A stretch of DNA of 64,000 nucleotides from Davidsoniella eucalypti (taxonomy: Eukaryota; Ascomycota; Sordariomycetes; Microascales; Ceratocystidaceae), in assembly GCA_004009845.1 (NCBI GenBank), contig RMBW01000038.1, forward strand, positions 124,001 through 188,000. Reading direction: 5' to 3'. A program made the translations under genes and the position numbers. This document shows positions 46,001-58,400 of the stretch, one piece after another. The notes under the pieces were generated by a model that searched no databases, was not told the origin of the DNA, and saw only the letters and a program-made list of their open reading frames with translations. How positions within the stretch are numbered: position 1 is the first letter of the stretch; every line of letters starts with the position of its first letter.

Positions 46001-48237
46001 TGGAAGATACTACCAGCCCATCCATTACTATTTTCAGGCCATGGCCAAAAGAAGACATATAATTTACAAGCAAGACTATGTTCTTTTTCTCCCCTTGCAG
46101 AAGAACAGACAAGAGCAAATCATACGCCGAATAACACGGACTCGGCTGGATGAGTTAGGCCGCAGATAAACACAGATGTCGTTTCCCCCTTCTAGCAAGA
46201 ATCGCCTCGGGTTTTATGTCATCTTTTAATGTTCTTGGCTAACAACTAAACTTCGACACGTGGTTTTTTATTTTTATTTTTAATATATTTTTATTTATTT
46301 CTGATACATTAGCTTCCTCCCGCTCGAAATGTTTATTTTTTTTTGCAAGAACAACAAAGCCTATATGTAAAGCCAAGGAGATAAAACAAAAAAAAACGGC
46401 TCGGTTGGCAACATATTCCTTTGCTTTTAACTCGATCAAAGTATCGAACTATATCCCGGCCCGGATATGGACCTTTTTTTATATTTTATTTTTCTATTTT
46501 ACGTGTTCTTTGCTGTTGTTTTGGGCAGCAAGACGTTCTGGACTTAGAGGAAGATCTGCGTTAAAAACTTTAATGTTTTTGTTTTTTTTGGCTTGCGAGA
46601 AGCTAGGCCAGCCAGTTGGCAATACATGCTGCACTATGTGCATCGTATGCATTAATGATGTGGGTTGGTTCAAGTGTATTTGTATTTGTATTTGTTATTA
46701 TTATGTACTGACTAGTAGACAGCCTACTAGTGTTGGCTCGTGTTTTGTGGTCCGCCCTTAGTAAGCCGGGTTGGGTCTGCAATTATGGCCTCACTTGACA
46801 TGTGTGTGAGTGCTTGTCTGCTTATTTTCTTATTTTGTTTGTTTGTTTATTTGTTTTGCCCGGGATGCGTGGCCGCTGATATGCACGTGATGTTGCTTCT
46901 GCGGGTTGTTTATTTTCTTTCTGGCATCTCTTCTGTCCCGTACAGTACTTATATTGCTAGCAATACAGAAAGATGATGCTCTTACAAGTCCATCAGTCAG
47001 CAAGGATTGCCATCTGTAGCTGCCCAACGTCATGCAACGTAGCCAACATGGCTCGAATGCACGCCTGTATCGTTCATATGGACTGCTTCCCGTCCTTGTG
47101 GGACTTGGTCTGGTAGCTCTGATGCTACTGTATCTTACGTACTCCTACACCAAAGAAAATACCCGTTGCCGTATGGTGCGTCTTGGTTCTTTGCCCCGCC
47201 CTCAACATTTCCCCTCCTCGAGGATAGATATGGCGTGCCATTGTATTCCCTCTAGCCTGTTCCGCCAATAGAGCCCGACAGCTGTGACATGATAGCCAGA
47301 ATATTGCTGTTTGTTTCTCTTGTGTGTCGTAGTGTGTGCAGCTCATCGACGACCAAAGTCAACTGACGAGACAAGAAAAAGGTAAATAAAGAGGCAGCAA
47401 TCCTGGTCTTTGGTGTTTCATGATCTGCACGTCTCGACTGCATCAACTATTCTTGGGACTAGCCAGAAAATCCAGTCAATCAACGTTGGAGGCCGGACGA
47501 GAAATATATGCAAGGCAGTGTTGGCATGTAAGTTGGAGCTGTCCAATCAGAGGCCGTAGGCGGTCAACCAAGAGAAGCCCGCTAAGATAACGCATGTACA
47601 TAGCTGGCTAGATAGGCAGTCATCTAAGAGAGGTTCGGACACTTAAACGCACCTACAGAGCATGAAATTCACTTTTAGCAGACAAGACAGGATTATGTGT
47701 AGAGTAGAAGGTTTTTTATATCATTGTAATGAAAAATATGCCAAGACACGCCAGTGGTATAATATAGAATACTCAAGTCTGCTAGCTGCGCAGAATATGT
47801 GTCGGAAGATGGTAAATAAATAAATAAAATAAAAAAAAGACATCAAAATAACTCCAATAAGCCCCGGTCCCCAGTCTCGATGAAGTGTGACCCCTCCCCT
47901 CCCAAGTTATGTGACATAGAAAACAATGATACCCAGAAAATAAAGGCCGAAATAGCAAACAAAGCAACCGGTGATGAGATCTGCTGTCTTCATCTTTTCC
48001 CGAAATGTGCCCAACGCCTGGATAATGATACATGAGGTAAAGATACTAATGATATGACAAAGGAAATGTAGTCGTGGTATATAGTGGTAGAGAAGGAAGA
48101 AAGAGTGTGTAAAAGAAGTAGTAAGAAAAGAACATTGAAAAGTGAGCGAGCGATTAAAGAATCAAGATAATTGGTAAGAATATGATGCAGAAGTGAAGAA
48201 GACACAAAAAGTAAAAGATAGTGAGGGTTCTAGAGAT
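40032..48237. other. 8.2-kb gene-free stretch
   Basis: No gene I can support. Noted items: a frame from 42180 to 42416 (+, 78 codons) whose start MKAQCCFKAFVVALILCTSG resembles a signal peptide; a frame at 44450-44692 (-) with protein-like composition but no known family; an AT/T-rich block at 46260-46600; a G9 run at 41942; a tandem TCCATAG repeat near 44040-44060; and an (AAAT)n run at 47813-47830. All frames are short and overlapped on the other strand. It may include regulatory DNA, non-coding transcripts or fully decayed repeats. Confidence 0.45.
42180..42416 (+). CDS. Weak candidate: small secreted protein (78 residues)
   Basis: The frame begins MKAQCCFKAFVVALILCTSG and continues TCYVPSVDGNTFVVVVVLGG, then a polar C-terminus ending SFSIQT. 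The start has a basic n-region, a hydrophobic core and a plausible cleavage site, as in a secreted effector-like protein, but only three cysteines in total, all near the N-terminus. There are no introns, no codon bias and no homologue that I know. A chance frame is at least as likely. Confidence 0.2.
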   Translation: MKAQCCFKAFVVALILCTSGTCYVPSVDGNTFVVVVVLGGEGIKVTISRIPIFRDSHYAPNIFAVSSNNHPKSFSIQT

Positions 48238-49353
48238 TTAGAACATGCCAGGAGACGAGTTGCGCTCCATGAAGCGAAGAGACTCGCCGTTCTCGGACTG
48301 GTTGAAGATGATGCCGCATCTCTTCCAGCCACTGCGGCGGAAACGCTCATCGGCAGCGGCTTCTTCAGAGACGGCACCGGTGCGCGGAACAGTCTCGCGC
48401 TTCCATGAGAAGTTGACGGCAGACTGTGCGCCGGGGTAGGGAGTAGCGGCGCGGTCAGACACAGGCGACAGTGGCGAGTAGTCGCGGTCCTCCTCGGCCT
48501 CGGAGTCCGACTCGAGGAAGTCAGTAAGGACAGTTGGGGGAGTAGTAGTGGCAGTAGGAGCCGAAGGGAAAGAGATGGTCTTGATGTTGCTCGAGGCGGC
48601 GAGCTGCTGGTGCTCGTCGGCGTCCTCGATGCTGGTGATGGTGACTGGGAGAGTGTCGTTGACTGCCGAGGCAGAGGAAGCGTCGAAGACAGACTCATCG
48701 TCGTCGGTTGACTGCTCCTCCTCGTCATCGTCGGAGAAGTAAGAAGCAATAGTCGACTCGGACCAGTGCGAGCGGGTCAGGACCGGTCTTTGCGCCTCAG
48801 TGGAGGCTGGTGGGCTGCTGTAGTACCGGTCTAGAAGCTCGCTGTTCTGTAGGTCAATGCTCTCCAGGTCGTTGTCGTTGTCCTCGACTTCCTCGGCGAA
48901 GTTCTCGAAGTCAGTCTCGAACTCGGAGACGTCTTCCTCGTCGTCGTAGAAGCTGGTGGGCTCCTCGACAGCGCGGACAATGGTCAGGTGGAGCGGCTGG
49001 TTGCGCGGCTTCTGGAGGATGATTTTGGAGGTAGAGTGTGAGCGGATAGAGAAGGTAGAAGATGGGCTCTTGGGAACCAAGGGAGTGAAGAGATAAGGAC
49101 GCTCATGGAGGCGTGGTGGTGCGTGGTGCACGGGGTGGAAGCTGAGAGGGTTGAAATCGAGAGTTCTGGACCGGCGGTGTGACGATGAAGATGCCGAGGA
49201 GATGCTGCCGATGCGAGGAGTGGTAGGTGACGAGGCAGTCGAAGTAGTTGCAGCTGAGAATGTTGGGCTGGGGCTGTCCATGATGGGCGAAGAGATGTCC
49301 CGAGTAGAGATGGACGAAGCGCTGGCCTTCCGGATATGTAGCTTGAGAGGCAT
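48238..49353 (-). CDS. Acidic, serine-rich disordered protein (371 residues)
   Basis: The ATG at 49353 (MPLKLHIRKASASSISTRDI) starts a single-exon frame; upstream codons in the same frame are pyrimidine-leader sequence. The first 110 residues are Ser/Pro/Thr-rich (SSPTTPRIGSISSASSSSHR). Next is KIILQKPRNQPLHLTIVRAV, followed by long acidic tracts (YDDEEDVSEFETDFENFAEE; SDDDEEEQSTDDDES), several SP sites, and a conserved-looking basic C-terminus with FRRSGWKRCGIIFNQSENGE and SLRFMERNSSPGMF. No enzyme domain, membrane helix or signal peptide. GC-rich, third-position-biased codons over the whole frame support a real, well-expressed gene. I recognise it only as the type of Pezizomycotina protein usually left hypothetical. 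A regulatory, phosphorylated role is inference. Confidence 0.75.
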   Translation of the reverse strand: MPLKLHIRKASASSISTRDISSPIMDSPSPTFSAATTSTASSPTTPRIGSISSASSSSHRRSRTLDFNPLSFHPVHHAPPRLHERPYLFTPLVPKSPSSTFSIRSHSTSKIILQKPRNQPLHLTIVRAVEEPTSFYDDEEDVSEFETDFENFAEEVEDNDNDLESIDLQNSELLDRYYSSPPASTEAQRPVLTRSHWSESTIASYFSDDDEEEQSTDDDESVFDASSASAVNDTLPVTITSIEDADEHQQLAASSNIKTISFPSAPTATTTPPTVLTDFLESDSEAEEDRDYSPLSPVSDRAATPYPGAQSAVNFSWKRETVPRTGAVSEEAAADERFRRSGWKRCGIIFNQSENGESLRFMERNSSPGMF

Positions 49354-52300
49354 TGTGAAGACGAGAGAATGAGATGGAAGGAGAAAGTCGTATGATATAG
49401 TCGTTAGATGGTCGTTAAGGCAAAGTAATGCGAGAGAGAAGAGTAGGAGATATGTTGATGGTGATGATAGAGCGGAAGGTTCAAGATGGAGGTGGGCTGG
49501 CAAAAGACTATATATGCAGGCTGGTGGTTTGGGCAACTGCAGAAACGGGTATGACGGTGAACAAACGATCTGGGTGGGGTCTCGGGGCGTGGAAACAGCA
49601 CAAGCGAGGAGGTGTTGGTTTACGAACCACAGGAAATTTCGACAGTATTTTGTATGCCGCGGGGGTGTGAGACAGGAAAGCGGGCGTGAAGGCAGAAAAG
49701 ATGGACGATCCTCAGAGCAGAGTCTAAGAGGTAAAGTACTCAATTAAGCGGAAGAAATAAACCGCCGCTGAATAATAAAATACATATAAAATGCAGACAA
49801 GGAAAAAAAGAAAAAGTAAGTGAAAAAGCGAGAAAGCGCAGCTGAACAGTGGGGCTGGGCTCAGAAAAAGTCACGCAGAAATAAATAGCAGCAATTAAAT
49901 GAGCTTCGGCTGGTGCAGCGCAGTAAGAGCGAGACACAATGCTAGTCCCGAAGAAGCAAGACCTACGAAATATCAGCACAAAAAAGAATTATATAACTTA
50001 TTTTTGGGCTTTTTTTTATTTTCTTCTTGTGAACCAGTCGAATTCCGCTAGCAGTGAATTACAGATAAAATAAAACCGGCGAGATGATTATATGGCCGAG
50101 GTTTTTACAGTTGGCGGGAAAAGGCGTCCGTCGAAGGGAGATTCTTTGTGAAAAGATAACAACGAGAGGAATTAAAGGACAAAAAGAACGGAAAAATACA
50201 ATAGATAAACAGACAGACCAGAATAGGCGTGTGGGCTGTCGAAATAGAGCAACGGGAATGCAAGTATGGCGCAAATATACGGTGAAGGTGATAAACTACT
50301 AGTTGTGGTCGAAGCAAGTCGTCGTGTACAGCTTCAATGTATCAATACATGTACAGATATAACACATGTATAGTTGTATGTGAAGACTAGGCCGGGCTGG
50401 GCAAATGATCCACAGTGCAAAACACACCGACGGGCAATAAGGAGACGAAGACGAGCAAAAGCCAGACCGACTCGAAGGGGTTGAGCGGAGAAAGAAAGAA
50501 ATAGGATGCTGCAGGTCAGATCGAATGGCTTCTCTGAGACGAGACTGCATCGAAGAGGTACCGGACAAAGGCATTAAACAGGAGCAGACATCGTGGCTCT
50601 AAATACCCCGCCGACGTGCCAGAATCTGCTGGGCGTTTTGTTCTTCTTTTGCTGGGCCACAGCTTTCGTTCCTTACTATCGTGAACGGATTGTCGGATAT
50701 GCCCCTCATAGCTCCACTGTTCAGTGCCAAACTCAAGGCAGCCGCTTGGCAGCCTGGCGTTAGTGGGCTGTTGCTTGGAGCAACCTGTGAATTGTGAATT
50801 TACAGGGAGTCTTACAGGTCTTACGGCCTGTGCACAGACCTAATGACAGCACTAAAAGGCACCAGTTTGCCCCTCCAGCAGCCAACAAACCGCCTAGATT
50901 CACAGAACCGTTCACAGCAGGGGGGCATTGCTCTCTCTTGTTCTACAAGCCAACAACCGTATTAATGCGTACCATACCGCATGCGATGCTTCATTTGCTT
51001 GCTTTTTCTCTCTTTCAATATCCCGTGATTTGGCTTGAACCAATTGTCTCTGATTGCATTCGACATCGATCGCTCCGCAGTGAATTGCATTGGAATGAAG
51101 CACTGCATAAAAGGACAACAGCCACACAGCCAACATATTCCACATCTCGACCGTGTGCCGAACAAAACAAAGCCTCAAATATGGCCACATATACTGCCAT
51201 ATATCGTGTACGGACAGCCATCTGAATCTTCGGCTGTTGGCACTCCAGGGACATCCGGGGGAAATTGGCAATAACTCAGCACAAACGGATATTACAAAAT
51301 GTGAGAAATTCATGCCAGGACACTGCTGTACAGGCTATAATTTGGCTTTACCAGTGCTCTTTTTCGTTTTGGCGACCGACTTTTAGGTGCTATAAAATAC
51401 ACACATAACGGCCTGTACTAGTACATATATATGTATGACATATAGTTGCCAAGCCATCCGGCTTGTGAATTCCTGTTTAGGGAAAAAAGCGAGCCGAAAA
51501 TAAAGCTACGGTCGAACCTATGGGCAACGGCATAACAAATCGATTGAGTGAATGGCAGGGCAGGGCACAGTGCACCATACGACCTGTGTTGCTCTCAGAC
51601 TTGGGGAGCTCAGACTTCGTCATCGACCTTTCTCATTGGCCCCCAGGTCGACTTTCAACTAGGCTACAGCTGTTGAACCTAGTCACTATGACCAGATCTA
51701 CTTATTAACTCGACAGATTAGACTTTTGACTTCTCTGCATGGAAGCAGGTAGAGAAAGTCGAGCATGCCTGCCTGGTCGTATATCGTAGCGTACATTTCA
51801 GAACTCGTGATATCGTGCCCCCCCAAAAAGAACCCCTATGGCTCGTATTACTTGCAAAAGACTTGTATATCGACTAAACAACGCCTCTGATCTGTTCAGG
51901 TCCAGCTGCAAATACAAGACACAGATAAACTCGTCTCTTTCCCAGATTGTACTACAGCGGAATTTATGGCAGCTTGTCTATTTTTTTGTTTCTTTTTTTG
52001 CAGTCCTAAATTGCAGTCCTAAAAGAGCTCAGGTACCGTGAATCATCATATCTGTATACACAATGCATATTAGATTGGTGCTCAGCACCTGCTCAGTGTT
52101 CAAAATCGCCACACAATGTCTCTAGGAACCGAGGGCCTTATTTCGTTGTTTCAAAGCCACCCATTTGTTTTCGTCCCGCAGTCATCCAGCGTTTTATAGC
52201 ACTCTAATACGGTAGTACGTGTACAATTTCAATATTCTATAACTACATGCTACATATATATATATATATAACTTATATGTACATACATCTAAATACAACG

Positions 52301-55300
52301 CAACGTCTACATCATCAGGCGCGTTTATTGGTATATAAATGGCACCTTATACCTACTAGCCTCGCCAATAGACGTTCGATCTGCCCTGTGTTCTAAATAA
52401 AACAACAAAAAATAAACATGACTTGTTCCTAGCACTAGCGTTGCCAGTAAAGCTTAGAATCAACGAGAAGAAACAAACGTCAATTACAATTAAATTCCAT
52501 AGCCACCGGTCAGCCGGTGAGTTAACAAGAGGAATATCCAATTTAGCGTCTTGGGGGAACAAAAAAAACATACAGATATGGTGATTACGGGTTTAATACG
52601 AATTAGCACTTAAACTTCGCCACAAGAACTATTTTGGCTCAATTATTTTCATGTTTCAATTTTTCTAATACTTATGATTTGTAAACTTGTCGTATTGTTT
52701 TGTATATGATGTCAGTAGCCCTGTTTGTAGGAGTCACGCAACAAATAACATAAATCAGCTTGGGCTCTCGTGATGCCGTCACCTAGACGATATAGCAGTT
52801 AGGTAGACCATAAAAGTACCCAAGAAAACAACAGGGCAAGCCATCATCGTGACCAAAATGTTTTGAAACCAACTAGCTATAACTATATAAATATTAAAAA
52901 AATAAATTCTTTCTTCACTCAAAAGAATTTGTGAATTCCTCGCAAAACAGGGAATACTTCTTCAACGCTAAGCCACACACGATCCAGGATGTTTTGGTGA
53001 ATCATAGGCAAGATCTAGGACGACTCGGCAGGATGTGCAAAAAAAAAAAAAAAAAAGCCCTTTTTTTTTGCATGTCATGCCTTGTATTCTTTTGCTGTTT
53101 ACCCCGCCGGACGATACACCAAACAGACTCCTCATAGTATAACAAATGCTTTGGATAAATCTTGTTCTTCCTTGTTCGGGATCGTTTTCGTTCAAAACGG
53201 CTCTTTTGTTCGGACTGTTACTTTATTTTATTTTTCTTTCCTGTTCCTCAAACAGGAACCCGTCATGAGAAGGAAGATTCAAAGAGGCATTAAAACCAAA
53301 CCTAGAGTAACCAGTAACAGGAGGCCTTTTTGTGAGGTTTCTTGTTGCTCCTTCTCCTCACTTTTCCAATGTACCTCCACCTCCTGTTACCGAGTGACAA
53401 AATCCGCTTTGGGCTATTCCAAAGAGAGCGGATGTTTTTTTTTTCCTTCTTTTTTTCTCTGAGGCTCAAAAGCACAAGTGAAATATTCACAGAAAATGTG
53501 AAACGAAAGCCTCTTAAGCGGGGTTACTTTGAGCTTCTCCTTCTCACCCTACCTTGCCTTGCTCGGTCGAAAGTGAAGCTAAAACAGCGGTGTAGATCGG
53601 CTGTTCTGTCACTATGATGCTATATCAATGCAAACAGCTAAAGCATGACAAAACATTCAAGTAAGTAGCCCAGTTATACTAAATAATGTAATATGTATGC
53701 AAAAGCATCGGCGCTGGGAGGCAGATACAAGAGGTATAGTATAGGCTATAGTGGTTGTATTGTAATGGCAATAGTAGCAGCTGAGTATCACATGGTTGTC
53801 TGATGTCTTGAAGCTGTCAGGATGTAACTCTGTTGCTCTTAACCTAGCCTGTCTACTGCGTTTTAATCTAATTGTTCTGTCTGCCTAGTTGGAAGTGGCA
53901 GTGACGAGGTCAGAGGCCCTGCATCAGTCTGACATCTTTTTTTTTTATTTTTTTTTGTTCAGACAAGATAATCACAAGCTGTTAGATCTACGAAATCATT
54001 GCGCTGTGACATCGACTCAGTAACTGTACATTTGTATCGACTGTATCACTCAGATATCTTCGCTTCCAAACATGGGCCGAAAGGGATGGTTGGCTGATGC
54101 GACCAGGTAGCGGCCTTCCAAAAAAAAAAATTTGCAGATGATTTGGCTCAAGTCCTGTTTACTACAATGTGTCGTCGCATCGGAAGCGTCAGGCTACTCT
54201 GGTCTTTGACAAGTTGCCGAAAACTATCGAACAATACCCAGAAAACGCGGCCATCGTGTCAATGGTTCACGAGACGGGCAATGAGGCCAGAAACGGGCAG
54301 ACGATGGAATAAAAATGTTCTGGGCCTTGGATGTGACGACGCATGCGGACTGAATTTGTGATACTTTCACGTGTTGCCCTGGTTCATGTCATTTGTTGAT
54401 TGTCTCTCCTTGACCTCTTTTTTTTTATATATTTTATTTTTACCTGATGTTACTCCATCCAACTTGTCTTTTGTACCTTTTTTGTTGTGCTTTGGAATGC
54501 TCGGATAGACTCGGACTCGGGATGCGGCTAGAAAAGTTCGGTGTTCGAAGTTTCGAGGTTCAAGTCTTGACGTCAAACAAAGGCGAACTAGATCTTTTAG
54601 CCTTTACTAATTCATCCATCCTTGGCGGAGAACATTTAACTGTATTGTACATATACTGTACACGACGTGTTTATGCTGCGTGTTGGCCTTGTATTTATGA
54701 CTGTTGGTTGTCTTTCTGTCTCTGGTAGGTAATTCCAAGATATAAAACAGCACATTTGTGTCTTCATTCTATATTTGCAAGTCGTTGTATGCTACGTTAT
54801 TACACCCAAAAAATCAGCCGTGTCGTTGACTCTTGTTCCTACATGTTGTTTTTCTTCGGGTTCCTGAATGACGAACCGCATCAGGGTTTACCACGATTGG
54901 CTACTTAGCCTTGGTTAACCCTAGAAAGTCAATGCTCCAAGTGATTGGTCACTTATACGAGCTTTCTTCCTTGTAAAAGCTTAGCAGAAATCTTAATGGG
55001 AATAAAGCGGGCTGGATAGAACTCTCTTAGTTATAATTTACTTTTTATAAAATTTTACTTTCACTAGCTTAGAATTAGCGATTGCGGATTTATCTATTAG
55101 CAACTTCATACTCTTTTTTTTTTTTTTGGTTGGGAGGTTTTGTTAATTTTAAATTGCCGACTGAGTAACTTCAAATTCCGCACACGTGTTAAATATTATT
55201 AGTGGCAGCTATAGAATAGATCAAGCCTTGTCAAAGACAAAAACGCTTCCTCATGTACCGAGTTCTGGGAACACGATTATCGGCATTGTAGATACAAAAG

Positions 55301-55389
55301 ATGTCAAAGCTGTATACAGTTTAGTTTTTTTTTTCTTTTTCTTTTTCTACATATATTGCACAGCTTTCTAGCAAAAACAGTCTGATTTT
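49354..55389. other. Gene-free stretch
   Basis: Beyond the pyrimidine-rich leader of the acidic gene (to about 49750), I find no supportable gene. Frames up to 143 codons at 50794-51313 overlap on both strands and lack domains. Simple repeats include (TA)n near 52254-52270 and A/T homopolymers near 53041-53056 and 55117-55128. No tRNA seen. Confidence 0.45.
49508..49515 (-). promoter_or_regulatory. Possible TATA box of the acidic protein gene
   Basis: CATATATAG on the minus strand lies about 155 bases 5' of the start codon, followed by a CT-rich leader in the same orientation. Confidence 0.35.
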
Positions 55390-55431
55390 GGCTATATTCA
55401 ACGTCTACCTGAATCACCAAGATCATACGAT
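55390..55431 (-). mobile_element. Diverged tail fragment of the SINE-like family
   Basis: Read on the minus strand it gives CATCGTATGATCTTGGTGAT, then TCAGGTAGACGTTGAATATA and GCC, matching the 3' terminus of units A/B and of the 20.5-kb tail insertion with a few transitions. No clear target duplication remains, suggesting an older insertion. Confidence 0.65.
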
Positions 55432-58400
55432 GCAACACAAACTCTCGAACCGAAATGTTTATTTGACTCGGGATATTGTTCGTTTTTAGCTTGTACATTG
55501 TGTATAATATTTCCTCACAATAGGAGATTTTTGTATGTTTGGTCTTGTTCTTCCAAATAATCCCAATAGTACATATAGTCTTCTCTATCAACTGATGTTG
55601 TTTCCTGAGAATGTGGCATGATTTCTTTTATTCCCGGTTGGCTAGTATAGATCATATACTAGTTGTCCCAGAAGGCCATAGTGTTGATATTGCCAAGAAA
55701 TATACAGCTCATAGCTTTTTATATGTATATATATTTTAATTCATTAATCTTATGGAGCTAAGCTTATAGCTGTCTGTCAGGAACTATAACTGAAGTATAT
55801 GCTATGTATTTTTTAATGACGACAGCAGACTCGTATGTTTTTGGTCCGTCGAGCGTGGCTCTGTAGGACGTAAAACTGTTATATCTTATAGGAGCAGTAG
55901 GAGTGTTAGCTGTAGAAAAGAGACGGAATTACTGTGAGTTTAGACAGCCGAGCAGAGAAACATTCGTGCGTTGAATATCTCCCCAGTGGTGTCTTGGTCA
56001 CATATTGACTTTGGCTGCTTATATCATGAAGTTCCAGGCCCTAGTTCTGGCTTTCTGGAGCACCGAGTTACTATGTATATATGTGTGTAGGTGTATTTCC
56101 TTGCCAAGTTATTCTTGGGCTACTTTCCTATGATATCTCGATCTACCCATGTAAAACATGGCCGTTTTCATTCTCGCGTGCTGGGATTTTGGTCTTCACT
56201 TCTGTGCCACATTCTGTACTGGGCTGCCACTGGACTTGATATATTCTTGTTAGCAGCTATAACTTAGCGCTTTGTCTCTGGTTCCTGATCCAGATCTCAG
56301 TAGCAATCAACAGGCCGATCTCTACGTAGCCTTGATTGCTTGGAGTGTATGGATGTACAAGAATCCACAAAGGCCAGCCAAGCCATAGGCATCGCCGATG
56401 CGCTTGAGTTGCTGGCAGGACAGCTCCTGACAAGAATTATATCAGAGACTAAGATTACTAGCAGCAAAAAACTATCGTGACGCGAGAAGCGGAATTTAGG
56501 CATTATTCATTAAACTAGCGGCTTTCAGGATGCCACAATGTAACTTTCTTGTTGGCGGTCTGCATTTAGCGTCTTGGAATCACGAGCGCAATATTGGATT
56601 TGGCACAGTTTTTCTGTCTAAGTATACTTTGAGGTTTTGCTGAGAAAATCGCTTGCTGCCAGTTTTCAGAGCTAACGAAGCGACCCCTGCAATCTGCGAT
56701 ATACTAGAGAGAAGCACAATCAGAGCCACCACTTCAGGCTTAGCTCGAGTAGATAAAGCCGGCTAGTTTCAGTGTCTGTCTGTCGATTACAGGGGGCTTG
56801 CCTGTATAACAGCGTCCACCGCTATTTGGAGGGCTGGCAGATCAGAAGTAGAACGCAATGGGCCTATCCAGAGCTCGAAGCTGGCCAGGCTTGGGATTTG
56901 TGCTTTTGTATCCAAGAATTCGTTTCTTCAATGCTCATGGCGTAGAGTGCACGCATGACATGGATGATCCCAAGAAACCAGGAACTAAAGCGACGGTCTC
57001 GGCCGGAGGGAGGAGAGAGAGAAGAGAGAGAGACCTTGGATACAGACTGAAGATATTATTGCTTCTTGTCAAGGTTGGACAATATCGAAAGCAGACAGGC
57101 AAACAAGAAAGAAAATAGGCCTGTAGCCGAGAGTCGTGCATCGACCTGCTAACAAGCAAACTAGCAACAGCGCATCAAGAAAGTCTGAGAGCTTATTGAG
57201 TTACACAGTGGGTTTGTTTGCCACAAGTCAGGTACAGAAAACAACAAGATACCAAGACATCTGCCTCCCTGGGCTTCACTCGGTATACCAAAAGAGAAAG
57301 AGAACGCACAATGATCGGATGGTGACGTATGTGATACGGCTGCATCTTTGCGCAGGCCAGAAGATTTAGCAGCAGAGACACTAAGATCAATAAATCGTAT
57401 CGAGGCGAAGGACTGAATTTCTTCTCTTCTTCTCTCTCGCCTAGACCGGCCAAAGCTAGGGATTAAGTATCGCGAATCCAGCAGGACGAATTCGAGAGTC
57501 CAAGCCGGCCTAGCCAGCTGAAAAGCAAATTTGGCAAGCAAGAGGCAATCCTGCCAGACTGGGTCTGCTCTGTGAGGATGCTTATGTAATCGGTCAAGAC
57601 GAGTACAGTGTAATGGCCAAGTCTCGTGCCACAGCAAGCAGGCCGCGATTTGCTTCGACTGCACACAGACCATCCAAAGGGCTCTTTCTCTTCGCTCAGA
57701 AGACGAGGAGGAGGATATACAACAGCAAGTAATGCGCTTGACAAGCCACCCAACTTGACCCTGGCTTCCCGAGCCGTACAACTCTGCGTGCACAAAGCCT
57801 GATGTGATGGCTGTCCTTTTTACATGTCATCTTTGCTTAGCCTGGCTACTCGATGCATTTTCTTTGCGTTGGTCCATGCAGACCCTGTATTTTCTTATTT
57901 CCTTGCAACTATAACTCACGTATTGTGTCTCCCTCGAGTTTTTGCCGTTTTGGGCACGTCTATCGGGCTCGCACAAGATGCTGAGCTGCGCTACGAGAGC
58001 GATCCCGGTCGCAGCTTCGAACAGATTCATCGTGAATTTAGATGAAGCTGGCATGAATAGTCGCCGCTAGCAGAGAGGTCAAGACTTGAGGACATACACA
58101 TCTACAAATAACAAATACATCGTTTGGATTCCTAGTGTCTCTTCTCGCTTGCTGACTGGGCAGTCACATGTGACGTCGAGCAGTCAAATGAAATCACGTT
58201 GCTTCTAGTTCAACAATATCTCCGCACTGCAAGCCCTGCATCTTCTTGCTCTTTCATCGGGCGTTTTGTCTCCTTCAGGTGTTCTTGTCGATCGTTAGGG
58301 TCGAAATCGCCTTGCGGACTTAGACATGACAACCTGCGCCTCTCGTGCTATAACGAAGCTATACATTAGTTCTATTGCGTCTATTTTCTACTATTAGCAC

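Noticed and set aside
46405..46761. 118-codon frame with membrane-like segments
   Set aside because: It arises from T-rich DNA that always encodes Phe/Leu; no family signal.
57161..57793. 210-codon minus-strand frame
   Set aside because: No domain, motif or codon bias; overlapping frames exist in other phases and on the other strand. Length alone is not enough.
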